From Ditibartonella apis (GTDB taxonomy: Bacteria > Pseudomonadota > Alphaproteobacteria > Rhizobiales > Rhizobiaceae), in the NCBI RefSeq assembly GCF_001952075.1, contig NZ_LXYU01000001.1, positions 496,001 through 560,000 of the forward strand: a stretch of DNA of 64,000 nucleotides. The letters run 5' to 3'. The position numbers and the translations under genes were made by a program. The notes under the pieces are model-generated. The model had not been told where the DNA came from and searched no databases. It worked only from the letters and a program-made list of their open reading frames with translations. Positions 52,437 through 61,941 of this stretch are shown in pieces; position 1 is the stretch's first letter, and every line of letters starts with the position of its first letter.

Positions 52437-53894
52437 ATGGCAGAGCCTCAAAAACCAAAGGCTAAACTTCAACATTCGGGTAAAACCCGTAAGCCCCCAT
52501 TGGTCGATCTTCATGCAGAAAAAACCGAGATTCCGGAAGCCGAACCTGTTGTTATTGACGCCAATCAGGAAAGCTTTCTAACAGAAGCCCAACGGCAAAG
52601 TGATAAAACTTCCGGTGCTAAAATATCCGCTGAGCCTAAGACCGAAACCAAAAAGTCTGCTAATCAGGATGCAACATTAAAGCCCGCCGACACGAAAACG
52701 GCCTATGGAACCGATAGAGAGAAAAGTGGGGTAAAAATGGCAAGTGACCAGATCTCCCATAAAGGTGGAAAGAATAATAATGGCTCACCATCTTTCGGAC
52801 AAGAAAGCGTGAGTGGAACAAAAGGGGGGAGCAGCCTCAGCCACTTTGCTTCGGGTGTCGCCGGAGGTGTCATCGCTCTTATCGTCGGAGCAGGCCTGCA
52901 ATGGAGCGGTTTATTGCCAGGTTTTTCAGAGCAGGATAGGTCTGCGCAAACCAAATTGGCAAATCTTGAAAACGAAATTGTAAGTCTCAAACAGAATGCG
53001 GTGGATGGTGCAACTGTAACAGCAGAGCTTTCTTCTGCCGATCGGCAGGCGCTTGATAAAGTTGTGGCTCATGTCAGTGAACTCGACAGTAAAACAAATG
53101 CTATGGGCGAACAATTGTCGGGCGTGATTGATAATGTTGAGACATTGAACAATGTTGTCAATTCTTCCGTCCGCGATAACACCAATCCGCAGGCAGCCGA
53201 AATTCTGACAAACAAATTTACCGACATTCAAAACCGGTTGCAAACTCTGCCCGCGATTTCGGAAAAATCGGTTAAGGCTCTCGATCTAGCTCAAGAGAAT
53301 GCTCAAAATATAGATCAATTGCAGAAGCAGGTAGAAGAGATAAAAAGCGAGATCAAGACGCCCATTCAAGGTAAAGATGTCGCGGCAATAACAGCGGCAA
53401 ATGCGCTTAAGAATGCTATTGATCGCGGTGGTTCCTATGCGAACGAACTTGGCACACTTGAAAACACTGCTCCAGATATGACTGTGCTTGATAATCTCAA
53501 GCAATATGCCGACAAAGGTGTACCCAATCAGGCCGAACTTTCAAATGACTTTGCACGTGTTGCCGATCGGATTGCGAAAACAGACGATAAACCGGCAGAT
53601 GATGCAGGGTTTGGTGAAAAATTATGGGCTAGCGCGAAAAGCCTCGTCACTTCTCGCCCTGTCGGCAATGTCGAGGGAAATAGTGCCGGTGCGATTGCTG
53701 CAAGAATGGAAGTGGCAATCAAGAAAGGTGACAATGAACGTGCCTTGAGCGAATGGCAAAATCTGCCACAAAGTGCCAAGGATGTTTCATCCGATTTTGT
53801 CTCGAAGTTGAAAATACGGCGTGATGCCGATGCGGTTTTATCGGAGATATTGAATAGCCTTATGTCTTCGTCTACGCCGCAAAACTTGAATTAG
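52437..53894 (+). CDS. COG4223 (mitofilin-like) inner-membrane protein
   Basis: A 485-residue protein with a Lys/Glu/Thr-rich disordered N-terminus (1-125), one membrane helix (about 136-155), and a long coiled-coil region (about 165-310), then a helical C-terminus. This layout matches the alphaproteobacterial Mic60/mitofilin homologues, which shape membranes and lie between hemD and hemY. The C-terminal mitofilin signature is weak by eye, so the name is by architecture and synteny. Gap of 88 bases to hemD, 16 to hemY. Confidence 0.85.
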   Translation: MAEPQKPKAKLQHSGKTRKPPLVDLHAEKTEIPEAEPVVIDANQESFLTEAQRQSDKTSGAKISAEPKTETKKSANQDATLKPADTKTAYGTDREKSGVKMASDQISHKGGKNNNGSPSFGQESVSGTKGGSSLSHFASGVAGGVIALIVGAGLQWSGLLPGFSEQDRSAQTKLANLENEIVSLKQNAVDGATVTAELSSADRQALDKVVAHVSELDSKTNAMGEQLSGVIDNVETLNNVVNSSVRDNTNPQAAEILTNKFTDIQNRLQTLPAISEKSVKALDLAQENAQNIDQLQKQVEEIKSEIKTPIQGKDVAAITAANALKNAIDRGGSYANELGTLENTAPDMTVLDNLKQYADKGVPNQAELSNDFARVADRIAKTDDKPADDAGFGEKLWASAKSLVTSRPVGNVEGNSAGAIAARMEVAIKKGDNERALSEWQNLPQSAKDVSSDFVSKLKIRRDADAVLSEILNSLMSSSTPQNLN

Positions 53895-53910
53895 AGGGGT
53901 ATGAAGAAAA

Positions 53911-55476
53911 ATGGTTCGCGTACTCTTTTACGTTCTTGTAATAGCAATTCTTGGAGCCGGTTTTGCCTGGCTTGCCAATAATCCCGGCAATCTGGTGATG
54001 GACTTCGGTTCAAGCCGGGTCACTGTTTCTGTTTTGACAGCAGTGATTGCTTTCGTTCTGCTGGTTGTTGTCGTTTTGTTTTTGCTCTTCATCCTGAAAT
54101 CGGTTTTTTCAGCACCTTATAAACTCTCCCGTCACCTTGAGGAACAACGGCAGAAAAAAGGTCGTGAAGCATTGTCAAGCGGACTTCTTGCAGCTTTATC
54201 GGGCGATGTCGATACGGCCAAACGCATGAACAAGCGTGTTGCCCGTTATCTTGATAGCGAAAATGAACCTCTTGCCAAATTTCTGGACGCAAAAACATTA
54301 CTTATTGCAAATGATGTTCCCGGTGCACTTCGCGTTTACGAGGAGATGAGCAAATCTCCGAAAACACAGCTTGCGGGTTTTTATGGGCTTTATCGTGAAG
54401 CAATGAGATCGGGTGCCTATGAAGCCGCCGGTCAATATGCTGAAAAAGCAAGTTCGATAGCCCCATCGCTAACATGGGCCAATCAGGCAATGCTCGACCG
54501 GTTATGCGCTGAAGGTTCGTGGGAAAAAGCGCTTGAGCTTTTTGATCGGGAAGTTAAATCTCTGCCGCGGGCTGAACGGTCTGATAAAAAACTCATACAT
54601 AAGCGTGTGGTTCTTTTGACCGGTCAGGCCAGAGATATGTTCGAATATTACCCTGATGAAGCAAGGAAAACTGCGCTGAAAGCCCAAAAACTCGACCCGT
54701 CATTTGTGCCTGCAACACTTGTGGCAACCGATATTCTCTATCGTCAACATGAAATCGGCAAAGCCGACAGGCTCATTGAGAATTTATGGAAAAAGTCACC
54801 CCATGCCGATCTGGCAACTCTTTATCTCAATGGTGAAGAACGTGCTGTTGACCGCTTGAAAAAAGCAAAAGCTCTTGCCCAAAAAAATCCGCAAGCCTTT
54901 GAATCATGCTTCATTGTTGCCCGCTCGGCTTTCGATGCAGGCGAACTTGGGCTTGCCCGTGATCAGGCGGAAAAGGCGGTAAAGATTGCACCCCGCGAGA
55001 GTGCCTATCTTTTGCTTGCCGATATTGAAGAAGCGCAAAGCGGAGATCAGGGGCGGGTACGTCAATGGTTGTCTCTGGCAGTGCGTGCTGATCGTGATCC
55101 GGTTTGGATGGCAGATGGCAAAACTTTTGACAAGTGGCAACCTGTCTCGCCCATCAGCGGCAAATTGGATGCATTTCGGTGGCAGGCTCCTTCACGCACT
55201 CCGGGATTGACCTTAAATCCTGATGAAGTCATTCCCGCTACAATCGAACAAGCACCGGTCAAAATTAAAAAAACTGCTAGTACGGATCGTGGCAACACGA
55301 TGAATGCCAACGTTAGGTCAACAAATTTAAAAGACAGGGAAGACAAAAATAAGGGAACACAGACATTCCATACCAAACCGGTTATGATTGTCGATGCTGT
55401 TGACCCGTCAAAACCGGAAACTCCTGTCGATGCGACCCGCATCAATGTTGATGATCCCGGTGTGCATAAGAAATAA
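53911..55476 (+). CDS. hemY: HemY N-terminal domain / TPR protein
   Basis: A 521-residue membrane protein with two N-terminal helices (about 5-23 and 40-65) and a large helical domain carrying tetratricopeptide-like repeats (about 110-400). HemY_N (PF07219) of this type is annotated in heme biosynthesis by position; direct catalytic motifs are missing. The last 70 residues are polar and low-complexity. It is the end of the hemD, COG4223, hemY set, and may support porphyrin transfer or envelope organisation. Confidence 0.83.
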   Translation: MVRVLFYVLVIAILGAGFAWLANNPGNLVMDFGSSRVTVSVLTAVIAFVLLVVVVLFLLFILKSVFSAPYKLSRHLEEQRQKKGREALSSGLLAALSGDVDTAKRMNKRVARYLDSENEPLAKFLDAKTLLIANDVPGALRVYEEMSKSPKTQLAGFYGLYREAMRSGAYEAAGQYAEKASSIAPSLTWANQAMLDRLCAEGSWEKALELFDREVKSLPRAERSDKKLIHKRVVLLTGQARDMFEYYPDEARKTALKAQKLDPSFVPATLVATDILYRQHEIGKADRLIENLWKKSPHADLATLYLNGEERAVDRLKKAKALAQKNPQAFESCFIVARSAFDAGELGLARDQAEKAVKIAPRESAYLLLADIEEAQSGDQGRVRQWLSLAVRADRDPVWMADGKTFDKWQPVSPISGKLDAFRWQAPSRTPGLTLNPDEVIPATIEQAPVKIKKTASTDRGNTMNANVRSTNLKDREDKNKGTQTFHTKPVMIVDAVDPSKPETPVDATRINVDDPGVHKK

Positions 55477-55722
55477 TGCGTCCGTAAGAAATGATATGTG
55501 CGCAAAAAAGTATTTGGGAAAATTTGATCGTCGATCATATCTTCCGTTGTAACTCGTTTTATAACTTCTACGAGAGCGGGAATGATCTGTTAAGCGGCAT
55601 GTCGGAACATATGCCAAGCCTATTGAGAAATCCGCATGAACACAAAACTTGAATAGTGAAGTTTTTTAAAGAAAATTTATGCAAAGTAACATGCATGACA
55701 ACTCTAGAAGCGAGGACAGGGA

Positions 55723-56211
55723 TTGATATTAAAGCATCTGGAAGACTTTATAAGATCGCTTGGGAAAGGTGGTCCCGAATTTGGCAACGATGATCCGCGG
55801 GTAGCAGCGGTTGCTCTGGCTTTTCACATTGTTGATGCCGATGGTCAGGAACAGGGTGTCGAGAAAAAAGTCCTCTATGACATCGTCTCCCACGAATTCG
55901 AACTCGCTGAACCGGATGTGAAAGCCTTGATTGAAGCTGGTAAGGCAGCCAATCGTGACAGTCTCGACATCTTCAACTTTACCTCGACATTAAAACGCCA
56001 TCTTACAAAAGAAGAATGCATCAAATTTATCGGCGTGCTGTGGGAAATTGCTTATGCTGATGGTTATATTTACGAGTTGGAAGATACGCTGATCTGGCGG
56101 ATTGCGGAAATGATTGGCGTTGACCGTAAGGATCGACTGGAATTGAAGAAAATGGTGGGCCAAAGGAAACAACTTCCGGAAAAACCGAAAGGCCTGCCAG
56201 AAACTAAATAG
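55723..56211 (+). CDS. TerB-family protein (COG4103)
   Basis: A 162-residue all-helical TerB domain protein. V-A-A-V-A-L-A-F-H-I-V-D-A-D-G near 29-43 and L-W-E-I-A-Y-A-D-G-Y-I near 106-116 hold the paired D-x-D-G / A-D-G acidic motifs that bind metal in TerB. A TTG start with GAGGACAGGG in front fits the reading frame. Stand-alone TerB domains in alphaproteobacteria are not proven to confer tellurite resistance. It lies 14 bases before the amidotransferase gene and likely shares its transcript. Confidence 0.8.
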   Translation: MILKHLEDFIRSLGKGGPEFGNDDPRVAAVALAFHIVDADGQEQGVEKKVLYDIVSHEFELAEPDVKALIEAGKAANRDSLDIFNFTSTLKRHLTKEECIKFIGVLWEIAYADGYIYELEDTLIWRIAEMIGVDRKDRLELKKMVGQRKQLPEKPKGLPETK

Positions 56212-56225
56212 GTTATTGGGATAGA

Positions 56226-56957
56226 ATGTCATTGGCGGATGAAAAAATTTCCCCGAAAGAGGAAAAGCAAAAAATAGCGGTTGTTTTGCATCAGGCCTCT
56301 TCAAGTACCGGACGCATCGGCCAAATCTTGCAGAAGAACGGCTTCGAGTTGAGCATTTACCGGCCGGTGTTAGGAGATTGTCTTCCAACAACATTGAAAG
56401 ATTATGCAGGAGCAATCATTTTTGGTGGCCCGATGAGTGCTAATGACAATGAGCCGTTTATCAATCGCGAAATGGATTGGATATCGGTTGCGCTTAAAGA
56501 AAATAAACCGTTTCTCGGTATTTGTCTCGGGGCACAATTGCTTGCACGGAATCTTGGTGGAACAGTCAAACCACGTAGCGATGGTGAAGTCGAAATCGGC
56601 TGGTATCCGATTGAAGCGACTGGAAGTGGCAAACGCGTCATGGACTGGCCAAAAATGGTTTATCATTTCCATAGCGAAGGCATTTATGATTTGCCACAAG
56701 GTGCGGAGCTTCTGGCCAAGGGGAATACTTATCCTACACAAGCTTTCCGCTATGGTGAAAATGCGTGGGGTTTGCAATTCCATTCCGAATTGACGCGTGC
56801 CATGATGCAGCGTTGGGTGGTGCACGGTGCCGAACGTTTAGAGTTGAAGGGCGCCCAATGCGCAAAGTCGCAACTGGAAGGACGTTTCATCTATGATCCG
56901 GCGTTACGTCGCTGGATCGAACAAGCACTTGTCAAAATGTTCGGCAAGCCGAAGTAA
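56226..56957 (+). CDS. Class I glutamine amidotransferase
   Basis: A 243-residue GMP-synthase-like GATase. The nucleophile Cys100 lies in G-I-C-L-G-A-Q and the catalytic His-x-Glu is in F-H-S-E near 180-183, so hydrolytic activity should be intact. G-G-P-M-S-A-N-D near 67-74 supports the oxyanion hole. Substrate acceptor unknown; homologues include gamma-glutamyl-amine hydrolases and uncharacterised proteins. The gene follows the TerB gene by 14 bases. Confidence 0.85.
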   Translation: MSLADEKISPKEEKQKIAVVLHQASSSTGRIGQILQKNGFELSIYRPVLGDCLPTTLKDYAGAIIFGGPMSANDNEPFINREMDWISVALKENKPFLGICLGAQLLARNLGGTVKPRSDGEVEIGWYPIEATGSGKRVMDWPKMVYHFHSEGIYDLPQGAELLAKGNTYPTQAFRYGENAWGLQFHSELTRAMMQRWVVHGAERLELKGAQCAKSQLEGRFIYDPALRRWIEQALVKMFGKPK

Positions 56958-57021
56958 AACATTCAATCCTGACCTGTAATATCGAATGCGGTTTTAAAGG
57001 TTGTAGATTGTTTCAAGTCGA

Positions 57022-57540
57022 TCAGTCTTGGAGAAGTTTTGCAAGCTTTTCCAGGGACTTGTCGGGAATGCCCATTTTCCTTAAACTTGCGGCAGTATTA
57101 ACCACGTAATCAACGTTGGAACCGGCAAATCCATGACTTTGGCGGATAATGAGCGCCATATTTTCCCGATCAAGCTTTTTGGCATATTGTTCGTGCGAGT
57201 GATCTGCAACAAAAAACAATCCGTTGACTATGCGGCCGTCTTTCAGGTGGATCGGCTTCAACTTTTCTATATAGACACTGTTTACCTGTTCGCGCCTGAT
57301 CAGATAATCATAGGTTTTTTTTGTGTCTTCCACCGGAACGTGAAAAGCGAGCCCGTCGCAACATCCGCCGCGATCAAGCCCCAGAACGAGACCCGGATTT
57401 TCGACAGTTCCGCGATAATGGTTGGAATAGATACATAAGGAACGATGATAGCCGTAAAGTCGGGCAGGCGACATAAAATCATAGGTAAAACCCGGATTCC
57501 ACATCAAAGAGCCATAGCCGAAAACCCAAAAATCGTGCAT
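57022..57540 (-). CDS. ChaC-type gamma-glutamylcyclotransferase
   Basis: A 172-residue protein beginning M-H-D-F-W-V-F-G-Y-G-S-L-M-W-N-P-G-F, the ChaC hallmark with the substrate loop Y-G-S-L (9-12). Such enzymes degrade glutathione to 5-oxoproline and Cys-Gly. The ATG at 57540 has GAGGATGAGC upstream; an upstream start at 57603 adds 21 residues without family support. A candidate catalytic glutamate sits in R-R-E-Q-V-N. It is alone on the reverse strand. Confidence 0.87.
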   Translation of the reverse strand: MHDFWVFGYGSLMWNPGFTYDFMSPARLYGYHRSLCIYSNHYRGTVENPGLVLGLDRGGCCDGLAFHVPVEDTKKTYDYLIRREQVNSVYIEKLKPIHLKDGRIVNGLFFVADHSHEQYAKKLDRENMALIIRQSHGFAGSNVDYVVNTAASLRKMGIPDKSLEKLAKLLQD

Positions 57541-57682
57541 TTGTTGCTCATCCTCATCACATGCACTTTTACATGGTTTTGATATATGCACTAAAAAAAA
57601 CATAAATGTCTATGGAGATATAAAGACTTATTCTCTATGATCGGCAAAAATTTTTCATGGAAATTGCGAGTAAAAACTTCAG

Positions 57683-58720
57683 ATGTCTTCATTCGACTTC
57701 GAGCCTCAACGCAAATCGGTCAATCACAGATATATTGTTCGGGGTGTATTTGCCGTTGTGGTAATTGTTATACTCTACACAATCGTCTGGTATTTTCTGG
57801 CAAATAAAGTCGAAGAAAAAGTTGCCAATCAATTGGCCACCTATAATGAAAGCGGCTTTGTCGTTTTATGCGAGAATATGCATAAAACCGGCTATCCGCT
57901 CAGAATTGGTGTTTCCTGTGACACAGTCAATTTGCAACAATTGATGAAAGGTTTTGCCTTTTCGGGTGAAAAAATAATTGCCGGTGCACCTGTTTATGCA
58001 CCGCGTTGGCTCGAACTGTCATTGACAGCACCCATCTCTCTCGAATTTCCGGGACTCGTTCCACTTTCGGCAAAATGGAGCCAAATGGCGATTGAAACCG
58101 ATATGAGCGGGAAAATCCCCGATGCAGTCAGTTTGCGCACAGACAATTTAGAAATCGGCTCGAAAGCGGAAGCCGGCCAATTGATCGATAGAACAACAGC
58201 AAAGTTTTTGCGTTTTGATGCGCATGGATTGAATACCAATCTTGATGCCAGATTAACGTTTGAAAATCTGGTTCTGCCCTTGATAATTCCGCACGAAAAT
58301 ACACCTGTTCCGGAAATGAGCGGAGATATCAGATGGTCAATCGACCAAGCTTTTTCGCTTTTTGAAGTGAGTGAAGACGAAATCGATCCGCTTCAACGCA
58401 TGCGGGGTCATAAGGGCTTTTTGAAATCGTCGACAGTCCGTTTTGAAAGCGGTGGTTCGATAACCGTTTCGGGGCCTTTTTCATTCAACGATGAAGGGTA
58501 TCTCAATGCAAAATTCGATATAGCCATTAGTGACCAGAACAAGCTGTTGCAAACAGCACGTAATGCATTTCCCTCTCAGGCTGACAATCTTAAAACAATC
58601 TTTTTTGCGTTAAATGCCATGCAGAAGAATGACAAAGGCGATCCGGTTTTGCAGCTTTCGATAAAAAATGGCGAGGTCCGTTTGGCCTTTTTCAAAATCG
58701 GGCATATCGACCCGATTTGA
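57683..58720 (+). CDS. DUF2125 membrane-anchored protein
   Basis: A 345-residue protein with one N-terminal helix (about 20-44) and a large periplasmic domain. G-Y-P-L-R-I-G-V-S-C and F-E-N-L-V-L-P match the DUF2125 family of alphaproteobacteria; the single disulfide-capable pair C63/C80 is plausible. Function is unknown. Repeated beta-strand character (G-G-S-I-T-V-S-G-P-F-S-F) suggests a lipid- or AsmA-like fold, but this is a guess. Confidence 0.75.
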   Translation: MSSFDFEPQRKSVNHRYIVRGVFAVVVIVILYTIVWYFLANKVEEKVANQLATYNESGFVVLCENMHKTGYPLRIGVSCDTVNLQQLMKGFAFSGEKIIAGAPVYAPRWLELSLTAPISLEFPGLVPLSAKWSQMAIETDMSGKIPDAVSLRTDNLEIGSKAEAGQLIDRTTAKFLRFDAHGLNTNLDARLTFENLVLPLIIPHENTPVPEMSGDIRWSIDQAFSLFEVSEDEIDPLQRMRGHKGFLKSSTVRFESGGSITVSGPFSFNDEGYLNAKFDIAISDQNKLLQTARNAFPSQADNLKTIFFALNAMQKNDKGDPVLQLSIKNGEVRLAFFKIGHIDPI

Positions 58721-59080
58721 TATTTTAAGTTTCCGCACGGGCGTAAAAGGATAGATAATTTGCCATCATTGATGACGCGTTTCCTTCATGCCTTTCGCGT
58801 TATAAGTTGTACTATAAGCCGGAATTATTTCATTTAAAATGAGCACGAAAATTTTATTCTAGATTATTTTTATGTAAATAAATCAATGCTTTATAAAAAG
58901 CAATGGATAAGTCGGACAACGGTTCACTAAAACTACCTGGGATATACGTTTGCGCGCTCGCGAATTTTAATTCCGGTTCTAGCGGGCTCGATATTCTTGG
59001 CACCAATCATCACTTTCGCACTTGTGACAGGGGGCAACAGGTTTTAAATAAAAGCTTGTTTTATAAAGAAGGCATTGTTG
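58721..59080. other. Intergenic, nothing recognised
   Basis: About 360 bases between DUF2125 and pdxY. A frame at 58903-59169 overlaps pdxY and has no family resemblance. It should contain the pdxY promoter but no clear pair of boxes was seen. Confidence 0.5.
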
Positions 59081-59956
59081 ATGAGCAATTCTGGAAAATC
59101 TGTTCTTGTTATTTCAAGCCACGTTATTCGCGGTTCGGTTGGAACGCGTGTGAGTGTCAACGCTCTTGAACAAATGGGGTATGCTGTCTGGGATATGTTG
59201 ACCGTCAGCATGACATGGCAACCGCGTCATGGTCCATCCCATCGTCTCGTTGTGCCGGTTGCAGATTTCAAGGCATGGGCTGATGATATCATCCGCTCGA
59301 AATGGGTAGGAGAAATTGCAGCGGTTATGACCGGCTATTTCGGAAGTGCCGAACAGATCAAGATTACAGCCGATCTTATCAAAACGCTCAAACAGAAAAA
59401 TCCGCATCTTGTCTATTTTTGTGATCCGGTTCTGGGCGATGAAGGTGGGCTTTATGTCGGAGAAGACATTGCCAAAGAAACAGTCGAACAACTGTTGCCA
59501 CTTGCCGATATTTTGAAACCCAATCGCTCGGAACTTGAGTGGATTGTGTCAAAAAAACTTGAGACCAATCACGAGATTATCGCCGCTGCACGAAAAGTGG
59601 GGTGCAAAACAACTCTTGTTACTTCTGCCTGGCCACTTTTAAAAAATGCTACCGGCAATCTGCTTGTAACAGATAAATCAATTCTGCTCGCCGAACATCC
59701 GTTGGTGAAAGATCCGGTCAATGGTCTGGGCGATCTCACAGCTGCACTTTTCCTTGCCCGCATTCTTGATGGTGACAATGAAGAAGATGCTCTCCGTTTT
59801 GCTACGGCTTCTGTTTACACATTGCTTATGGAAACAACGAGGCACAATGCTTACGAGCTGATGCTTGAAAGCGGGCTTCATCGTTTAGGAACACTCGCCG
59901 AGCGCGTTACGTTGCGTTATCTCAAAGATACGGCGGACATGTCCAAGAATAAGTAA
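59081..59956 (+). CDS. pdxY: Pyridoxal kinase
   Basis: A 291-residue ribokinase-fold kinase that phosphorylates pyridoxal (salvage of vitamin B6). V-I-S-S-H-V-I-R-G-S-V-G (9-20) is the PdxY N-terminus, P-N-R-S-E-L-E-W near 147-154, and V-N-G-L-G-D-L-T-A-A near 213-222 holds the catalytic aspartate, with G-D-L replacing the more common G-T-G-D. The ATG at 59081 has AGAAGG upstream; two TTG codons just before it are weaker. Followed by the carbonic anhydrase gene 36 bases later. Confidence 0.9.
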   Translation: MSNSGKSVLVISSHVIRGSVGTRVSVNALEQMGYAVWDMLTVSMTWQPRHGPSHRLVVPVADFKAWADDIIRSKWVGEIAAVMTGYFGSAEQIKITADLIKTLKQKNPHLVYFCDPVLGDEGGLYVGEDIAKETVEQLLPLADILKPNRSELEWIVSKKLETNHEIIAAARKVGCKTTLVTSAWPLLKNATGNLLVTDKSILLAEHPLVKDPVNGLGDLTAALFLARILDGDNEEDALRFATASVYTLLMETTRHNAYELMLESGLHRLGTLAERVTLRYLKDTADMSKNK

Positions 59957-59992
59957 CAGGCGAAGAACGCAGATACCGCCAAGTGATGATTT

Positions 59993-60631
59993 ATGTTTGA
60001 TTTTCCCGAAAAGCTTTTAAATGGCTATCATACGTTCATGAACACACGGCTTGTTCATGAACGTGAGCGCTATAAACAATTGGCTTATGAAGGGCAAAAA
60101 CCCGAGACAATGGTTATAGCCTGCTGCGATTCACGCACTGCGCCCGAGACAATTTTCGATACCGATCCCGGTGAAATATTTGTTATGCGCAATGTGGCCA
60201 ATCTGGTTCCACCTTTTCATCCCGATAAAGAATATCATGCGACGTCGGCCGCGTTGGAATTTGCGGTCCAGTCATTGAAGGTCAAAAACATTGTTGTACT
60301 TGGACATGCACGCTGTGGCGGTATACGTAGTGCACTTGACCTTGAGGGAAAGCCGCTTTCTTCTGTCGATTTTATCGGCAAGTGGATGGGGCTTTTGACA
60401 CCGGCTGCCGAAGCTGTTGCAACCAATACATTGATGACTTCAAGTGAACGTCAAACAGCACTCGAGCGGATTTCCATCCGCTATTCGATAAATAATCTGC
60501 GTACGTTTCCGTGGATAAAACAGCGTGAAGAACAGGGAAAGCTTACGCTTCATGGTGCATGGTTCGATATTGCAACAGGTGAATTATGGATTATGGACCG
60601 GCGTAGCGGTGACTTTACCCGTGCCGAATAA
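59993..60631 (+). CDS. Beta-class carbonic anhydrase
   Basis: A 212-residue zinc enzyme interconverting CO2 and bicarbonate. Zinc ligands Cys44 (C-C-D-S-R with Asp46 and Arg48), His105 and Cys108 (G-H-A-R-C-G-G) are all present. The full beta-CA length and an intact C-terminus suggest activity. It supplies bicarbonate for carboxylases or pH balance. Ends at a strong terminator. Confidence 0.93.
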   Translation: MFDFPEKLLNGYHTFMNTRLVHERERYKQLAYEGQKPETMVIACCDSRTAPETIFDTDPGEIFVMRNVANLVPPFHPDKEYHATSAALEFAVQSLKVKNIVVLGHARCGGIRSALDLEGKPLSSVDFIGKWMGLLTPAAEAVATNTLMTSSERQTALERISIRYSINNLRTFPWIKQREEQGKLTLHGAWFDIATGELWIMDRRSGDFTRAE

Positions 60632-60684
60632 TGATTTTCGTTTTTTGAACCGGCTAGCCGGTTGAACAGACTATTAAATATGAT

Positions 60685-60711
60685 AAAGCCTGCCGATCAG
60701 GCAGGCTTTTT
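60685..60711 (+). terminator. Rho-independent terminator after carbonic anhydrase
   Basis: A ten-bp perfect stem (AAAGCCTGCC/GGCAGGCTTT) with a five-base GATCA loop and a T run. Confidence 0.92.
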
Positions 60712-60811
60712 CCATTTTTTAAAATATTGAAGCAATAACGGGTCAATAACTTCTACTTGTCATCGGCAGAAAACAATTCCGACCGCTGCTATTTCACGGT
60801 AGGCCGTTTTA

Positions 60812-61630
60812 TCAATTGCCGTCTATCTGTTTACCCATGATAGCAATTGATTGTTGGTAAACGCTTGCATCATTCCAACCTTGGATGGCCGCAAAATTGG
60901 GTTCTCCAGGTTGATAACCCTGTCCTGGTTTCCAACCATGGGCGCGCAAGAAATTGAATGTCGAAGCAAGGGCGTCGGCCTTCGAATTGATCATGTCGAT
61001 ATGACCGTTACCATCACCATCGACGCCATAAAGCAGAACGTTTTTTGGCAAGAATTGTGTTTGCCCGATCTCGCCATGCATAGCACCGATAGAATTCGGA
61101 TCGAAATCTCCGCGGTCAATCAGCTTCAAAGCTGCATAGAGCTGGTCGGTAAAAAAGGCGCTACGCCGACAATCATAAGCCAATGTTGCAACGGCTGACA
61201 GCGTATGTTGTTTTCCCATAAAGGAACCGAAGCTCGTTTCCATACCCCAAATGGCAATGACCGGGCCGGATGCAACACCGTATTTTTTCTCAAGCCGGTC
61301 AAACAGTGCCGCATTTTGCTTTTTCATCACTCTGCCACGGGCAACAATGGTTGATGAACCACGCTTCTTCATGAATTGATCAAGGCTTAGTTTGAAACTT
61401 TTCTGGCCGCGGTCTGCATTGATGGTTGCTTGGGCATAGTGCACATTATCCAAGGCGGCTATACCACGCTTGCCAATTCCGTTTGCTGCGGCTTCCTGCT
61501 TGGTTGCCTCTACCCAGTTTTCAAAACCGGCCGAAGTACTTCCGCATTTTGGAGCTGCAAGGGCAACTCCGGTGGTTGCGGCAAATGCCAAGCCGATAAA
61601 ACCGGCCTTTATCGCGCTTTTACAAAACAT
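60812..61630 (-). CDS. Lytic murein transglycosylase (MltB-like)
   Basis: A 272-residue exported enzyme of the SLT_2/MltB family. Signal peptide 1-25 (ends A-L-A-A). The catalytic glutamate is Glu131 in I-W-G-M-E-T-S-F-G; G-Q-T-Q-F-L-P near 180-186, D-G-D-G-N-G-H-I-D and N-F-L-R-A-H-G-W follow in family order. It cleaves glycan strands with anhydro ends. The usual C-terminal peptidoglycan-binding domain is absent, giving a short form. Confidence 0.9.
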   Translation of the reverse strand: MFCKSAIKAGFIGLAFAATTGVALAAPKCGSTSAGFENWVEATKQEAAANGIGKRGIAALDNVHYAQATINADRGQKSFKLSLDQFMKKRGSSTIVARGRVMKKQNAALFDRLEKKYGVASGPVIAIWGMETSFGSFMGKQHTLSAVATLAYDCRRSAFFTDQLYAALKLIDRGDFDPNSIGAMHGEIGQTQFLPKNVLLYGVDGDGNGHIDMINSKADALASTFNFLRAHGWKPGQGYQPGEPNFAAIQGWNDASVYQQSIAIMGKQIDGN

Positions 61631-61752
61631 TCGAGCTGTTCCTTCTTAAAAAACCTAACCTTTGTGCAGGTAAAATGTTGTTTATCGCTTATAACAAGTT
61701 GGTTCTGAAACCAAGTAGGATTACACTTTATCAAATACATTATGCATAAACC

Positions 61753-61781
61753 TTGACAAGATGCTCCTTTTGCTGTTTTAA
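61753..61781 (+). promoter_or_regulatory. Candidate ffh promoter
   Basis: A perfect TTGACA and a TTTTAA hexamer separated by 17 bases. The ffh start is about 160 bases downstream, giving a long leader. Confidence 0.5.
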
Positions 61782-61941
61782 GACGCTTTAAATCTGCGAC
61801 AAGCTTATCAGACTTGGAGCCACCGACCGGGACCCGTAATGGTATAAAGAGATCCCGGAGGTCAACATCCGACAGCGCGATGCGCCCTCGGGTGCGTGTT
61901 TCGTTTGGTTCGGGTTTGTTGGCTTATTAAAGAGGTAGACA
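61782..61941 (+). other. Structured-looking leader of ffh
   Basis: The leader contains pairing segments: GACC/GGTC outside GGGA/TCCC (61821-61863), and a GC-rich hairpin-like run around 61875-61900. These might form stems in the transcript. The conserved loop of SRP RNA (GGAAGGAAGCAGCC-like) is not seen, so this is not ffs. No known riboswitch pattern was recognised. Confidence 0.35.

Noticed and set aside
58903-59169. 88-residue frame before pdxY
   Set aside because: It overlaps the start of pdxY in another frame and has no recognisable domain.
61631-61941. Possible SRP RNA (ffs) upstream of ffh
   Set aside because: The invariant tetraloop and GGAAGCAGCC-type core are absent on both strands here.
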